A stretch of 64,000 bases of DNA, taken from an uncultured Porphyromonadaceae bacterium (GTDB lineage Bacteria; Bacteroidota; Bacteroidia; Bacteroidales; Muribaculaceae). The notes beneath the pieces were generated by a model. That model was given only the letters and a program-made list of their open reading frames with translations, was not told the DNA's origin and searched no databases. Both the position numbers and the translations under genes were made by a program. Of the stretch, positions 1 through 7,986 are shown piece by piece. Where the stretch lies: assembly GCA_900550645.1 (NCBI GenBank), contig URTA01000001.1, positions 47,435-111,434 of the forward strand, read 5' to 3'. The first letter of the stretch is position 1, and every line of letters starts with the position of its first letter.

Positions 1-256
1 CCCAGACTATCAACTGTCGGCACGGCACGTCCATGGTGTCAAACTCGTCGATGTCGCAGGCGCGGCCGGTTCCGCCTCCGCCTCCACGGAACGCGAGTTC
101 GCGCAGCCGTCCTATTTCGCGCATAGTCGTCGGCTGTCGGTGGGCGTTGATGATGTATATCTGGTTGCCCCCCTTGTTCGACTCGCGCAAAAGGCATTCG
201 GGTGTCAGTTCGCGCTTTATTGCGGATCTGTCTACTCTGTCTATGATTTTTTCCAT
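1..256 (-). CDS. Putative OlsB/GlsB-like GNAT acyltransferase, N-terminal part (runs off the window)
   Basis: An open frame runs from ATG at 254-256 to the window edge, giving about 85 residues. An in-frame stop lies upstream of this ATG, so the start is well supported. The peptide begins MEKIIDRVDR and contains REIGRLRELAF followed by a Gly-rich stretch and DEFDTMD. This pattern fits the 'hemolysin'/OlsB-like acyl-ACP-dependent acyltransferases of Bacteroidales, whose members include GlsB, an N-acyltransferase of glycine-lipid synthesis. The family is recognised from memory and only the N-terminus is visible, so the substrate is inferred. No neighbouring gene in the window helps. Confidence 0.6.
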   Translation of the reverse strand, partial: MEKIIDRVDRSAIKRELTPECLLRESNKGGNQIYIINAHRQPTTMREIGRLRELAFRGGGGGTGRACDIDEFDTMDVPCRQLIVW

Positions 257-393
257 ACGGTCAACGCGCTTTGTTGAGGCGCACTAATGCGTGTGCAACC
301 GCAAAGTTAATAAAAAATGCACACGTCAGCAAATCCGCCTCCTCGCCAGTGTCTGCAGAATATCGCTTTGGCACTCCCTGCGTATACAGTAGG

Positions 394-612
394 TCAATGG
401 TGCTCGAGCAGGTACTCATACAGGGCGACAGGGCCGAGATGCCATAGTTTGGTCTCTTCGCACGCCAACAGCTTGTAAGTGCGTGATTTGTATATTTGTC
501 GTATTGCGTCTAATAGGCTGATGTTGAACTCCTTGGAATAGCGGACAGCGATTTGGCTGATTTTTCCGGGCAGCAGCAGGTGCAAGTTGTTGTTTACTTC
601 AAATCCAATCAT
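394..612 (-). CDS. Small protein of a DUF3791/DUF3990 cluster
   Basis: About 72 residues from ATG at 610-612; an alternative in-frame ATG lies at 628-630. The start overlaps the end of the truncated DUF3990 gene, so the two are probably translated together. The C-terminal half (IRQIYKSRTYKLL, then ETKLWHLGPVALYEYLLE) resembles the short helical proteins often found beside DUF3990 genes in Bacteroidota, but I do not know a function. It is the last gene of a three-gene minus-strand unit (1038 to 394). A role as antitoxin or partner of the DUF3990 protein is inference only. It could also be a remnant left by the deletion that shortened DUF3990. Confidence 0.55.
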   Translation of the reverse strand: MIGFEVNNNLHLLLPGKISQIAVRYSKEFNISLLDAIRQIYKSRTYKLLACEETKLWHLGPVALYEYLLEHH

Positions 613-793
613 AATTGTATATATTGACATAGCCGCAAGATTGGGTAGAAGCGGATAGTTTTCGTTTAACCCATTTTTCTACTTGCTCGTAAGAGGATGT
701 CAGATAGAACCCCCGTCCGTAGTCAAGGGTGCGCTCTGGTTGCCGTATTTCAGGCTTTTGGATGACCTCTGTGCTGCCGTGGAAAAGTATCAT
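599..793 (-). CDS. Truncated DUF3990-family protein
   Basis: 64 residues starting MILFHGSTEVI, with DYGRGFYLTSSYEQVEKWVKR in the middle. This start pattern (ILxHGS, then D(Y/F)GxGFY) is the N-terminal signature of DUF3990, a family whose fold is thought to be related to ADP-ribosyltransferases. Normal members are about 150-170 residues; here a stop follows 'YNYDWI', so roughly the last 60% is missing, including any catalytic C-terminal part. The start overlaps the upstream DUF3791 gene by 4 bp (ATGA), typical of a coupled operon. It is probably a decayed gene; a functional short form is less likely. Confidence 0.6.
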   Translation of the reverse strand: MILFHGSTEVIQKPEIRQPERTLDYGRGFYLTSSYEQVEKWVKRKLSASTQSCGYVNIYNYDWI

Positions 794-1038
794 GGTTTAT
801 GCTGTTTAATGAAGTCGTCCATGTCTGACAGAATCCATTGGGGACTTTGGGTGTGGATGACATCGTAATTGCTCATTAGGTATTCCAGAGTTCCTGTTCG
901 GGATAATATTTCGCTTGCTTCATTGCCAGGTATTTTATGGCTGTTACTGTAATACTCGATGCAAAACGATATAAAATAGGCTATGTCGGCTGCGTTGTCT
1001 TGCTTTTCAGGCTCATTGTACAGAGGTGTTTGCATCAT
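790..1038 (-). CDS. DUF3791 domain protein
   Basis: 82 residues, starting MMQTPLYNEPE. The core, FISFCIEYYS...EILSRTGTLEYLMSNYDVIHTQ followed by ILSDMDDFI, matches the small helical DUF3791 family. In Bacteroidota and Firmicutes this family commonly precedes DUF3990. It is the first gene of the minus-strand unit 1038-394 and overlaps the next gene by 4 bp. Its function is unknown. The arrangement (small acidic helical protein before an ART-like protein) suggests a toxin-antitoxin-like pair, which is an inference from gene order. Confidence 0.65.
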   Translation of the reverse strand: MMQTPLYNEPEKQDNAADIAYFISFCIEYYSNSHKIPGNEASEILSRTGTLEYLMSNYDVIHTQSPQWILSDMDDFIKQHKP

Positions 1039-1066
1039 TGTCTTAATGTCTAATTTTAGTCTTGTT

Positions 1067-1516
1067 TTAGTCTTGGGAGATGGCGATGCCAGGGTTTATT
1101 GCGAGCAGCTGGCTGACAAATGCTTCGCGGTCGCGAGGGGAGATTTCAACGGGTATGGCACTGCGGGTCACGCTGCGGTCGGCGAAGCGTATCGCTATGC
1201 GGCGCGTAGACAATGCCGGCCCTGCGAGGAAGCCGCGTACATACTTGACCTCTTTGATTTTTGCCACAGGCATACGGTGCGGGCGGAAAAACTGGTAGAT
1301 GATGAGTGTCTCGCCCTCAATGGCATACCAAGTGCCGCGTATGGTGACGAAGAACAGTGCTGCGAGGAACGCCATGATCAGCAAGAAGTCCCATTTGAAA
1401 TACCATTGCTGCACGCCGATGCACGCGGCGATTACTGCTGCCACGGCAAGCAGAATCACCGCCCACAGCCACCAGTCTATGCGTGACCGGTATATTGTCT
1501 TTCCCTCTTTGACCAT
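1067..1516 (-). CDS. PH-domain membrane protein
   Basis: 149 residues. Two hydrophobic segments lie near the N-terminus (about residues 16-35 and 43-60). A soluble domain follows with WYAIEGETLIIYQFFRPHRMPVAKIKEV, a pattern seen in bacterial PH-like (bPH) domains of small membrane proteins. The protein is probably anchored in the inner membrane with the PH-like domain in the cytoplasm. It stands alone, just upstream of the DUF3791 cluster on the same strand. No substrate or partner can be named. Confidence 0.6.
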   Translation of the reverse strand: MVKEGKTIYRSRIDWWLWAVILLAVAAVIAACIGVQQWYFKWDFLLIMAFLAALFFVTIRGTWYAIEGETLIIYQFFRPHRMPVAKIKEVKYVRGFLAGPALSTRRIAIRFADRSVTRSAIPVEISPRDREAFVSQLLAINPGIAISQD

Positions 1517-1631
1517 ATCCTGTTAATGTCTGTCATCCGCGAAGTTACGAAAATTATCCGTAGTGTTACAGGTTTGTCAGCCGAAATCGACAGCCGCTGC
1601 GCGAGTTTTCGGGTAAGCAGCCATGCTCCGT

Positions 1632-1723
1632 GTCCAAATGACGGACCAAAATGCGTCCAAATATCGGATCGAAAATCGTCCAAGTGTCGGAATGAAAACG
1701 GTCCAAACATCGGAATTTGGAAT
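1632..1723. repeat. Four tandem 23-nt degenerate direct repeats upstream of an ATPase gene
   Basis: Four consecutive 23-nt units start at 1632, 1655, 1678 and 1701. Each begins GTCCAA and continues with a variable pair and TCGGA (or ACGGA), then an A-rich tail. The array ends about 25 bp before the start codon at 1748 and so covers the promoter region. Regular spacing near two helical turns suggests protein-binding iterons. Confidence 0.75.
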
Positions 1724-1731
1724 TTTATCAC

Positions 1732-1739
1732 TATCTTTG
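1732..1739 (+). promoter_or_regulatory. Bacteroidota -7 box (TATCTTTG)
   Basis: TATCTTTG matches the TAnnTTTG -7 consensus and lies 8 bp before the ATG at 1748, implying an almost leaderless transcript for the DUF4143 ATPase. No well-spaced -33 TTTG is seen; the 23-nt repeats occupy that position. Confidence 0.5.
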
Positions 1740-1747
1740 CACCAAAA

Positions 1748-3016
1748 ATGCAGATGAAGAACTATCGTCCACGAATCGCAGATAAGTTGTTGCAGCAGAA
1801 GCTGGAAGCAGTAGGCGGAGTGTTGATACAGGGACCGAAATGGTGCGGGAAAACCACAACGGCAGAACAACACTCCGGCAGTGTGCTGTATATGGCAGAC
1901 CCGCATAACATACAGCTGGCGCAGATAGCAGTCAAAAATTTGCTGAAAGGCAAAACACCGCGTCTTGTCGATGAATGGCAGGTCGCGCCGCCGCTGTGGG
2001 ATGCCGCACGGTTTGAGATAGACCACCGTGGCGAACCCGGCCAGTTCATATTTACAGGGTCGGCTGTGCCGGCAGACAGAAGCGGGATAATACACAGCGG
2101 TACGGGGCGGTTTTCATGGCTGACCATGAGGACGATGAGCCTTTTTGAATCAGGTGAGTCATCGGGAGAAGTGTCGCTGAAAGCCTTGTTTGACGGTGAA
2201 ACAGACGTGTTTGCCGAAACGGATTTGGATATTGACACCCTCGCTTATTGCATCTGCCGTGGCGGCTGGCCCAATGCTATAGACAGGAAAGAAAATGTCG
2301 CGTTGTCGCGTGCTGTGGACTATCTTGACGCGGTTGTGAACACCGATATCTCCAGGGTTGACGGTGTTGAGCGAAATCCCGACAGGGCGTTGCGGATAAT
2401 GCGTTCACTTGCAAGGCATCAAGGGGCGCAGGTCTCTAACAATGCGATACGAGATGACATCTCCGGCAATGAGGAGGGCGGCATAAGCAACGAGACGGTT
2501 GCCTCGTATATAGGTGCATTGAAGAACATTTTCGTGGTTGAGGATGCCCCGGCTTGGAATCCGAACTTACGTTCCAAAACGGCAATACGCAGTTCCGACA
2601 CGCGCTATTTCTCCGACCCCTCGATTGCTGCAGCTGCACTTGGCGTCGGGCCGCAAGACCTCGTCTGTGACCTCAATACAATGGGACTGCTTTTTGAGAC
2701 GTTGTGTGTCAGGGATTTGAGAGTATACGCCTCTGCATTGGGAGGGCAGCTGTACCACTACCGCGACAAAACCGGGTTGGAGTGCGATGCCGTCATACAC
2801 CTGCGCAACGGGCGATACGGGCTTGTCGAAATCAAGCTCGGCGGCGACAGTGCGGTGGATCATGGAGTCAAGACGCTGCTTGACCTGTCCGCCAAAATCG
2901 ATACAGACAAGATGAATCGACCCACATTCATGATGGTGCTTGTCGGGGTCGGCAAATACGCATACACACGTCCTGACGGCGTATTGGTAGTGCCTGTGTC
3001 GTGTCTGCGCGATTGA
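1748..3016 (+). CDS. DUF4143/AAA_14 family ATP-binding protein
   Basis: 422 residues from ATG 1748. The open frame extends upstream to 1526, but that part crosses the promoter repeats and is not protein-like. Walker A GPKWCGKTT is at about residues 29-37. Walker B-like LVDEWQ and the sensor segment FIFTGSAVP follow, giving an AAA_14 ATPase core. The C-terminal half carries a DUF4143 domain ending in YHYRDKTGLECDAVIHL and LVEIKLGG, a pattern like the PD-(D/E)XK-type fold of this family (D...E-x-K). These proteins are frequent in Bacteroidota; their function is not established. It stands alone. Confidence 0.85.
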   Translation: MQMKNYRPRIADKLLQQKLEAVGGVLIQGPKWCGKTTTAEQHSGSVLYMADPHNIQLAQIAVKNLLKGKTPRLVDEWQVAPPLWDAARFEIDHRGEPGQFIFTGSAVPADRSGIIHSGTGRFSWLTMRTMSLFESGESSGEVSLKALFDGETDVFAETDLDIDTLAYCICRGGWPNAIDRKENVALSRAVDYLDAVVNTDISRVDGVERNPDRALRIMRSLARHQGAQVSNNAIRDDISGNEEGGISNETVASYIGALKNIFVVEDAPAWNPNLRSKTAIRSSDTRYFSDPSIAAAALGVGPQDLVCDLNTMGLLFETLCVRDLRVYASALGGQLYHYRDKTGLECDAVIHLRNGRYGLVEIKLGGDSAVDHGVKTLLDLSAKIDTDKMNRPTFMMVLVGVGKYAYTRPDGVLVVPVSCLRD

Positions 3017-3074
3017 TGCGTAAGTAGGGTGTCGGTTTTATAGGCGGCGAGGGGCGAAGTTCCGACTTTTTTTG

Positions 3075-3082
3075 TAACTTTG
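3075..3082 (+). promoter_or_regulatory. pheS promoter -7 box (TAACTTTG)
   Basis: TAACTTTG matches the Bacteroidota -7 consensus 31 bp upstream of the pheS ATG. The preceding T-rich run may supply the -33 region, though no clean TTTG is seen. Confidence 0.6.
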
Positions 3083-3113
3083 CACTCATATACGACAAAT
3101 ACGTCTACTCACG

Positions 3114-4139
3114 ATGATAGAGAAAATCAATTCGCTGAAAGCTGAAATACAGTCGCTCACAGCCTCGACGGCAGAGGAGGTGGAGCAGATACGCATAAAA
3201 TACCTGAGCAAGAAGGGTGCTGTCACCGCCCTGTTCGGGGAGTTCCGCAATGTGCCGGCAGAGATGAAGCGCGAGGTGGGGCAGCGCATCAACGACCTCA
3301 AGGAGGCAGCAGCTGCCAAGCTCGCCGAGCTGCGCGACTCGCTGGCGCAGGGAGCGGAGGATTCGCTGCGCGACATTGACCTGACACGCACTGCCACACC
3401 GCACCCTTTCGGCACACGCCATCCGCTCTCGCTGGTGCGCAATGAGATGCTCGACATTTTTGCCCGAATGGGATTTACAGTGGCTGAAGGCCCGGAAATC
3501 GAGGACGACTGGCACGTGTTCTCATCGCTGAACTTTCCCGCAGACCATCCCGCCCGTGATATGCAGGACACGTTCTTCATCGGACGCAACCCTGTCGATG
3601 TGCTGCTGCGCACCCATACGTCATCGGTACAGACACGTGTCATGGAGAAGACGCAGCCCCCTATCCGCATAGTATGCCCCGGCCGCGTATACCGCAACGA
3701 GGCCATCTCGGCACGCGCACACTGCTTCTTCCACCAGGTGGAAGGCCTCTACATTGACCGCAACGTGTCGTTTGCTGACCTGCGCCAGGCTCTTCTCTAC
3801 TTCGCGCAGCAGATGTTCGGCGCGGAGACACGCATACGTCTGCGTCCTTCATATTTCCCGTTTACCGAGCCTTCTGCCGAAATGGACATATCATGCCACA
3901 TCTGCGGAGGCAAAGGCTGCGCCCTGTGCAAAGGCACCGGCTGGGTGGAAATCCTCGGCTGCGGAATGGTTGACCCGAATGTCCTCAAGTCTTGCGGCAT
4001 CGACCCGGAAGTATATTCCGGCTACGCATTCGGCATGGGCGTGGAGCGCATCGCCAACCTGAAATACAAGGTGAGCGACCTGCGTCTGTTCTCCGAAAAC
4101 GATGTGCGCTTCCTGCATGAGTTCGACTCTGCTCATTGA
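3114..4139 (+). CDS. pheS: Phenylalanyl-tRNA synthetase alpha subunit
   Basis: 341 residues, the normal length. The N-terminal coiled coil (about residues 1-90) is the tRNA-binding arm. The class II catalytic core follows: HPFGTRHPLSL, FTVAEGPEIEDDW and the motif 3 region FGMGVERIANLKY. A Cys-rich insert, CHICGGKGCALCKGTGW (about residues 262-278), has two CxxC-like pairs and is typical of the Bacteroidota form. It charges tRNA-Phe together with PheT, which is not adjacent, so the two subunits are encoded apart. nth lies 25 bp downstream on the same strand and may be cotranscribed. Confidence 0.97.
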   Translation: MIEKINSLKAEIQSLTASTAEEVEQIRIKYLSKKGAVTALFGEFRNVPAEMKREVGQRINDLKEAAAAKLAELRDSLAQGAEDSLRDIDLTRTATPHPFGTRHPLSLVRNEMLDIFARMGFTVAEGPEIEDDWHVFSSLNFPADHPARDMQDTFFIGRNPVDVLLRTHTSSVQTRVMEKTQPPIRIVCPGRVYRNEAISARAHCFFHQVEGLYIDRNVSFADLRQALLYFAQQMFGAETRIRLRPSYFPFTEPSAEMDISCHICGGKGCALCKGTGWVEILGCGMVDPNVLKSCGIDPEVYSGYAFGMGVERIANLKYKVSDLRLFSENDVRFLHEFDSAH

Positions 4140-4164
4140 GTTTTTTGTCTGAAAGGCGCAGCGT

Positions 4165-4821
4165 ATGAGCATTGACGACAGATACGACAAGGTGTTGGCG
4201 TGGTTTCAGGAGAATATTCCTGATCCGCGCACTGAATTGGACTATGACAGTCCTTTCCATTTGCTGTTGGCTGTCATACTTTCAGCCCAATGCTCTGACG
4301 TGCGGGTGAACATGATCACGCCAGCCCTGTTTGCCGCTTTTCCCACGCCAGTGTCTCTCGCAACAGCTCCGCAGGCAAGGGTGCTGGAATATGTGAAGAG
4401 CGTCAGCTACCCCAACAACAAGACGCGCCACTTGATAGCTGCCGCCAAGATGCTCAACGAGGAATTTGACGGCGAGGTGCCGTCTGATATCGACTCCCTG
4501 CTGCGGCTGCCCGGGGTGGGGCGCAAGACCGCAAATGTCATCCTCTCTGTGGTGTGGAATCAAGCCGCCATGGCTGTTGACACGCACGTCTTCCGGGTCA
4601 GCCACAGGCTCGGGTTTACTAGCAACTGCCGGACTCCGTTTGAGACGGAGCAGGAGCTGTGCCGCCATATCCCAGAGCATCTCATCGCCAAGGCTCACCA
4701 TTGGTTCATTTTGCACGGACGGTATGTATGCACGGCGCGGAAGCCGCATTGTGACAAATGCGGACTGGCGCAGTATTGCGTGTCGTATTCCGACAACAGC
4801 GACAACGGCAATCAACAATAG
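4165..4821 (+). CDS. nth: Endonuclease III (DNA glycosylase/AP lyase)
   Basis: 218 residues. The helix-hairpin-helix LPGVGRKTANVIL carries the catalytic Lys, and VDTHVFRVSHRLG carries the catalytic Asp. The C-terminus has the four-cysteine [4Fe-4S] loop, C-x6-C-x2-C-x5-C (CTARKPHCDKCGLAQYC). The enzyme removes oxidised pyrimidines in base excision repair and cuts the AP site. It follows pheS closely. Start at ATG 4165, after a short gap. Confidence 0.96.
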   Translation: MSIDDRYDKVLAWFQENIPDPRTELDYDSPFHLLLAVILSAQCSDVRVNMITPALFAAFPTPVSLATAPQARVLEYVKSVSYPNNKTRHLIAAAKMLNEEFDGEVPSDIDSLLRLPGVGRKTANVILSVVWNQAAMAVDTHVFRVSHRLGFTSNCRTPFETEQELCRHIPEHLIAKAHHWFILHGRYVCTARKPHCDKCGLAQYCVSYSDNSDNGNQQ

Positions 4822-4840
4822 ATAGCCGACAGGTAGGGCA

Positions 4841-5174
4841 ATGACGGACTGGACTGGATATTTTGCCTTGAATATAAGCAAGTTGCATACTATGGTTTTT
4901 AGGTCGCTCGCGTATAGCCCAAAACCTCGACTTAGATGCTTCAGAATATGCTATGGACGTTGTCAAGTCGCTGATACTGAACGGAGGCGCACGTTTCACA
5001 CGATGCGGCAAGAACTGCTACATTGAGGCTGACGGCTGTCGCATTACAGTGAACGTCAGTTCATTGTTAACCGCCCACCGCGTGGGTCAAGCCATAGTAG
5101 AGAATCATCGAATCCAGTGCGCAACACCTCCATGGTGCGAGCATGTACCTCTTCTGCTTCGGCTAAAACTATAA
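4841..5174 (+). pseudogene. Frameshifted DUF3781 gene
   Basis: Two frames together make one DUF3781-like protein. The first frame, from ATG 4841, gives FALNISKLHTMV. The second frame continues with LGRSRIAQNLDLDASEYAMDVV (spanning about 4893-4960), then GKNCYIEADGCRITVNVSSLLTAHR, the family's closing motif. The frames join at the T5 run around 4893-4897; four Ts would restore one frame. The usual end is 'TAHR' plus a few residues, but here the frame runs on to 5174 and overlaps the convergent gene at 5105. It is either a recent pseudogene or a sequencing indel. Function of DUF3781 is unknown. Confidence 0.6.
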
Positions 5175-5572
5175 GTTCCGTCACGGCATAATGCGGTTGC
5201 ACCTGCAGGTGCAGTTTTGTAATAGGTTGGAGATTGGACTCTTTCTCCTCTTGAATTAGTGTAGTATCTTACACTCCCATGATTGTTATAGGAGGTAGTT
5301 GTGTGATTATATGTGGAGGAAGTTCGCTTATATGGCTTTATGTATTTTCTAGAAACGTAGTAGATGCGATTATTCCATCGGACGCGAGCCCAGTCCTTAT
5401 CTTCATAATTAAGGACTATAATCTGACTGCCATTGGGGATTGTTGCCATAACTTCCGAACAAGTACACGGAAGTTTACGCATGTTGAGGTTAGCTGTAGT
5501 TACAAAACGACTTTGAGCCGAAGAGCAAATACTGGAGATGGCCAAAAATAGGATGAATAACAGATTTCTCAT
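5105..5572 (-). CDS. Secreted SH3-domain protein with DUF3761 C-terminus
   Basis: 155 residues from ATG at 5570-5572, chosen because a signal peptide (MRNLLFILFLAISSICSSAQS) starts there; the frame is open further upstream. An SH3_3-like domain follows (about residues 22-80: LNMRKLPCTC, VLNYEDKDWARVRW). A low-complexity Thr/Tyr/Asn linker comes next. The C-terminus GATALCRDGTYSFSRSRRGTCSHHGG matches DUF3761. It is probably periplasmic or surface-associated, possibly peptidoglycan-binding. It converges on the broken DUF3781 gene. Confidence 0.8.
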   Translation of the reverse strand: MRNLLFILFLAISSICSSAQSRFVTTANLNMRKLPCTCSEVMATIPNGSQIIVLNYEDKDWARVRWNNRIYYVSRKYIKPYKRTSSTYNHTTTSYNNHGSVRYYTNSRGERVQSPTYYKTAPAGATALCRDGTYSFSRSRRGTCSHHGGVAHWIR

Positions 5573-5883
5573 TGGATTGTTGCTTTGTTGTGTTTTAATG
5601 CTGCAAATTTCGCAAAATAAATCGATACCCCCCCATTTCAATGTTTAATAGAGTTAAATATGTTGTGAGGCATGTTTTCGGAGGGCGTATATAGTGTTTT
5701 GTTCGTTACTGTTGCATGTATGGTGGCCATATAAGTGGTTATGTATGTATAGATTTGTGGATTATTGCGCGTTGAGCGAGAGATGGTTAGCTAGGGTAAT
5801 TAGTATCTGCAAATATCGGCATACGCACCAATGATGATGCAAAGCCGGTCTTAGTTTGTCTGTGGATTATATCAGCAATAATA
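5573..5883. other. Non-coding AT-rich gap
   Basis: No convincing open frame, RNA or repeat is seen. It separates the divergent 5'-end of the SH3 protein gene from the terminator of the pseudogene at 5955-7322. Confidence 0.5.
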
Positions 5884-5912
5884 AACCGGCGACTTGACAA
5901 AAGCCGCCGGTT
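5884..5912 (-). terminator. Rho-independent terminator of the 5955-7322 locus
   Basis: Inverted repeat AACCGGCG ... CGCCGGTT with a 13-nt loop, followed on the minus strand by the T-rich run TTTATTATT. It lies about 40 bp past the minus-strand stop at 5955. Confidence 0.7.
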
Positions 5913-5954
5913 GTGTATTTATGAGTCCTGTATTCTGGACAGGATGTGTCAGTT

Positions 5955-7322
5955 TCAGAGTTTGATTTTAGTCGCTTTCGAGCCGCGCTTTTCGATGTAA
6001 ATGCCGTTTTGCGGATTGTTCACACGCTGTCCCTGCAGGTTGTAGTATACGGGAGTTTCGTCGCTTGCTGAGTCTGCGTGTATATCTGAGATGCCCGAGA
6101 AGTCTATGTAGTTTGAGAAAACAGTCTTCTGGAAATTCTTCCATTCACCAGCCACGGGCGGTTCTGTGGGATTGAACGGGAGTGGAGCCATCTCAACCGC
6201 AGGATTTGATGCCTCCTCATCGACCATCCACTCCTTGTATATTTCGGTTTCGGGGTATCCGTCGGCATTGTATTCGGTGTCTGTCGCATACCAACGGTCG
6301 ATGTCGTATTCGCCGTCTTGCAGTGTGTAGTCAATATCAGAGATTTGATACCCGAATTCGTCTGTCTTGGACTCAAAATAGTTGCTTGCCATGAGGAGCT
6401 TGCCGTAGCTTTGGTTCAGGTATGTGTCAAAGTGCCCCATATAAACTTCCCCGTTTTCAACGCCAAACATTGACATTTCAGCCACCATCGGGTCTTGGGA
6501 CACACACTTTCACATAGCCTTCAGGATACTCGAAGCTGTATTTTGCAGTGCTTTCGCCATCGAAATAGGTGAATGACAGCGGCTTGTTGCCGGCGCGAAT
6601 CCAGCTCATCGGGTCGGTCGATACAATTTGGCCGTTAGACGTTTCCCATTTGATGTCGGATATCAGAAGTCCGCTGTCTGTGTCCTTGATTGTCACAGGC
6701 TCGCCGTTGCTGTAGGTTATGTTTATCGGGTTGCCTTCATCAAAGCTGCCGTCATCGTAGATTGTAGGTATGATCTGGGTCACGTTGCCGTTTTCATCGC
6801 GTATGATGGTTATTTCCTCCACATCGTCCAGTATGTCGTACTCGCTAGTGGCACTGTTCCAGGTGTATGTCTCGAGGGTAGTGCAGCACCATTTCACTAT
6901 TTCGTCATAGTGGTATTTGGAGCATTCGTTGGAATAGACCGTGCCGTCTTTGTCCTTATTTATGTACACTTTTGTTTTGACATTGCCGTTGAGGTATGTA
7001 TACCGTTTGGTGCGCTCTCCAGAGTCGTACTTGTCGGTACATTCTTTCACCAGACGTCAGATGCGTCGTTCCAGTATTCAATGGTGCGTGTGGTGCTGAG
7101 GACTCATTCTTCGCTGCCCAAGTTCCAGTTGTAGGTGGAGACCTGTGTGGGCTTGGCGGTTGCGCTTTCCGGGGCATGTGGCTTGGACGCTTTGCTGCCG
7201 TTGGAAACATTGGCGAGCAACGTTTTCAGCCTTGCAATTTCCGGCATCTTGAATTGCTGCGCCGCAGCCGTTGTGCATGCTGCCGCGCAAACCAAGAGAG
7301 TTGTGAGTTTGATTGTTCTCAT
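5955..7322 (-). pseudogene. Broken gene for a secreted protein with a sorting-like C-terminus
   Basis: Three consecutive pieces on the minus strand form one protein of about 450 residues. Piece 1 (7322-7104) starts with a signal peptide, MRTIKLTTLLVCAAACTTAAAQ, and ends at an in-frame TGA after NLGSEE. The frame continues past that stop as VLSTTRTIEYWNDASDVW, then shifts into piece 2 (about 7050-6478). Piece 2 shifts again at a GT dinucleotide run near 6490 into piece 3 (6503-5955). Piece 3 ends YYNLQGQRVNNPQNGIYI, a common C-terminal motif of Bacteroidales secreted proteins. The middle resembles repeated YD-like beta-strand segments. One nonsense and two frameshift lesions are seen. Confidence 0.75.
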
Positions 7323-7517
7323 AATGTGATTAATTGTGTGTAATCCTGTCCCCGATGTCATGTCGGCGGCAGTTATTTATGAGTGCAAAATTAGAAACAA
7401 TGCTGTTCGTGCGAGTGAATAAATCAGACGCTCGTATGTATAAATCGGACAATCCTTGATTTTCAATGAGGTAAGCCGTGTGTCATTCGGCTGCCGGCGG
7501 TGTTTGCTGCAGGGCAT

Positions 7518-7937
7518 TTATGCCGTCTTGCGGCGGATATAGGACTTGCGTTTCAGCGTATGCCCGACAGCGATGATGAGGAAAGCGAAGCCGATTTTGC
7601 CGTGCCAGCCGCCGATGCCGGTGTACACGTCGTGTGCTATCCACGGCACGGCAGCGATGATGCCCGTCAATGTTGTCAGAGTCCAAATTACCGCGAGTAT
7701 GCGGGTGACCGGGCTTTTCAGCTTGCGGAACTTGGAGATTGTTTTCTTCCACCCGAAATGTAGGTAGACGTGCATGACGACACCTGCTGCGTACACCACG
7801 CCCAATATGACGTGAAGCCATATCGGCACAGCCCCGGCATTCCCGTCGATTTCAAGCTGTAGCCCAGAGGCGAGCATCAGGACGGTTAGCGCGACAAGCG
7901 TCCAGTTGCATATCCGCAGTTTCGCAGCTTTCTTCAT
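7518..7937 (-). CDS. Four-helix membrane protein, cytochrome b561/DUF4405-like
   Basis: 139 residues from ATG 7935-7937. Four hydrophobic segments are visible. Conserved His residues sit inside or next to them (WLHVILG, VVMHVYLHFGW, WIAHDVYTG, GWHGKIGFAFLIIAVGHTLK), a pattern expected for b-type haem ligands. This suggests a membrane electron-transfer or haem-binding subunit, like DUF4405 proteins. No redox partner lies next to it. The GNAT gene upstream on the same strand is 49 bp away. Confidence 0.65.
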   Translation of the reverse strand: MKKAAKLRICNWTLVALTVLMLASGLQLEIDGNAGAVPIWLHVILGVVYAAGVVMHVYLHFGWKKTISKFRKLKSPVTRILAVIWTLTTLTGIIAAVPWIAHDVYTGIGGWHGKIGFAFLIIAVGHTLKRKSYIRRKTA

Positions 7938-7986
7938 ATATGCAAAACGCGATTGTCCTTGCGGTATTATGAATGGTATGCACATG

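Noticed and set aside
1632..1723. CRISPR array
   Set aside because: The 23-nt units are continuous without spacers, degenerate, and there are no cas genes.
1526..1747. N-terminal extension of the DUF4143 ATPase
   Set aside because: The extension crosses the 23-nt repeats and the -7 box, so it cannot be part of the transcript as read.
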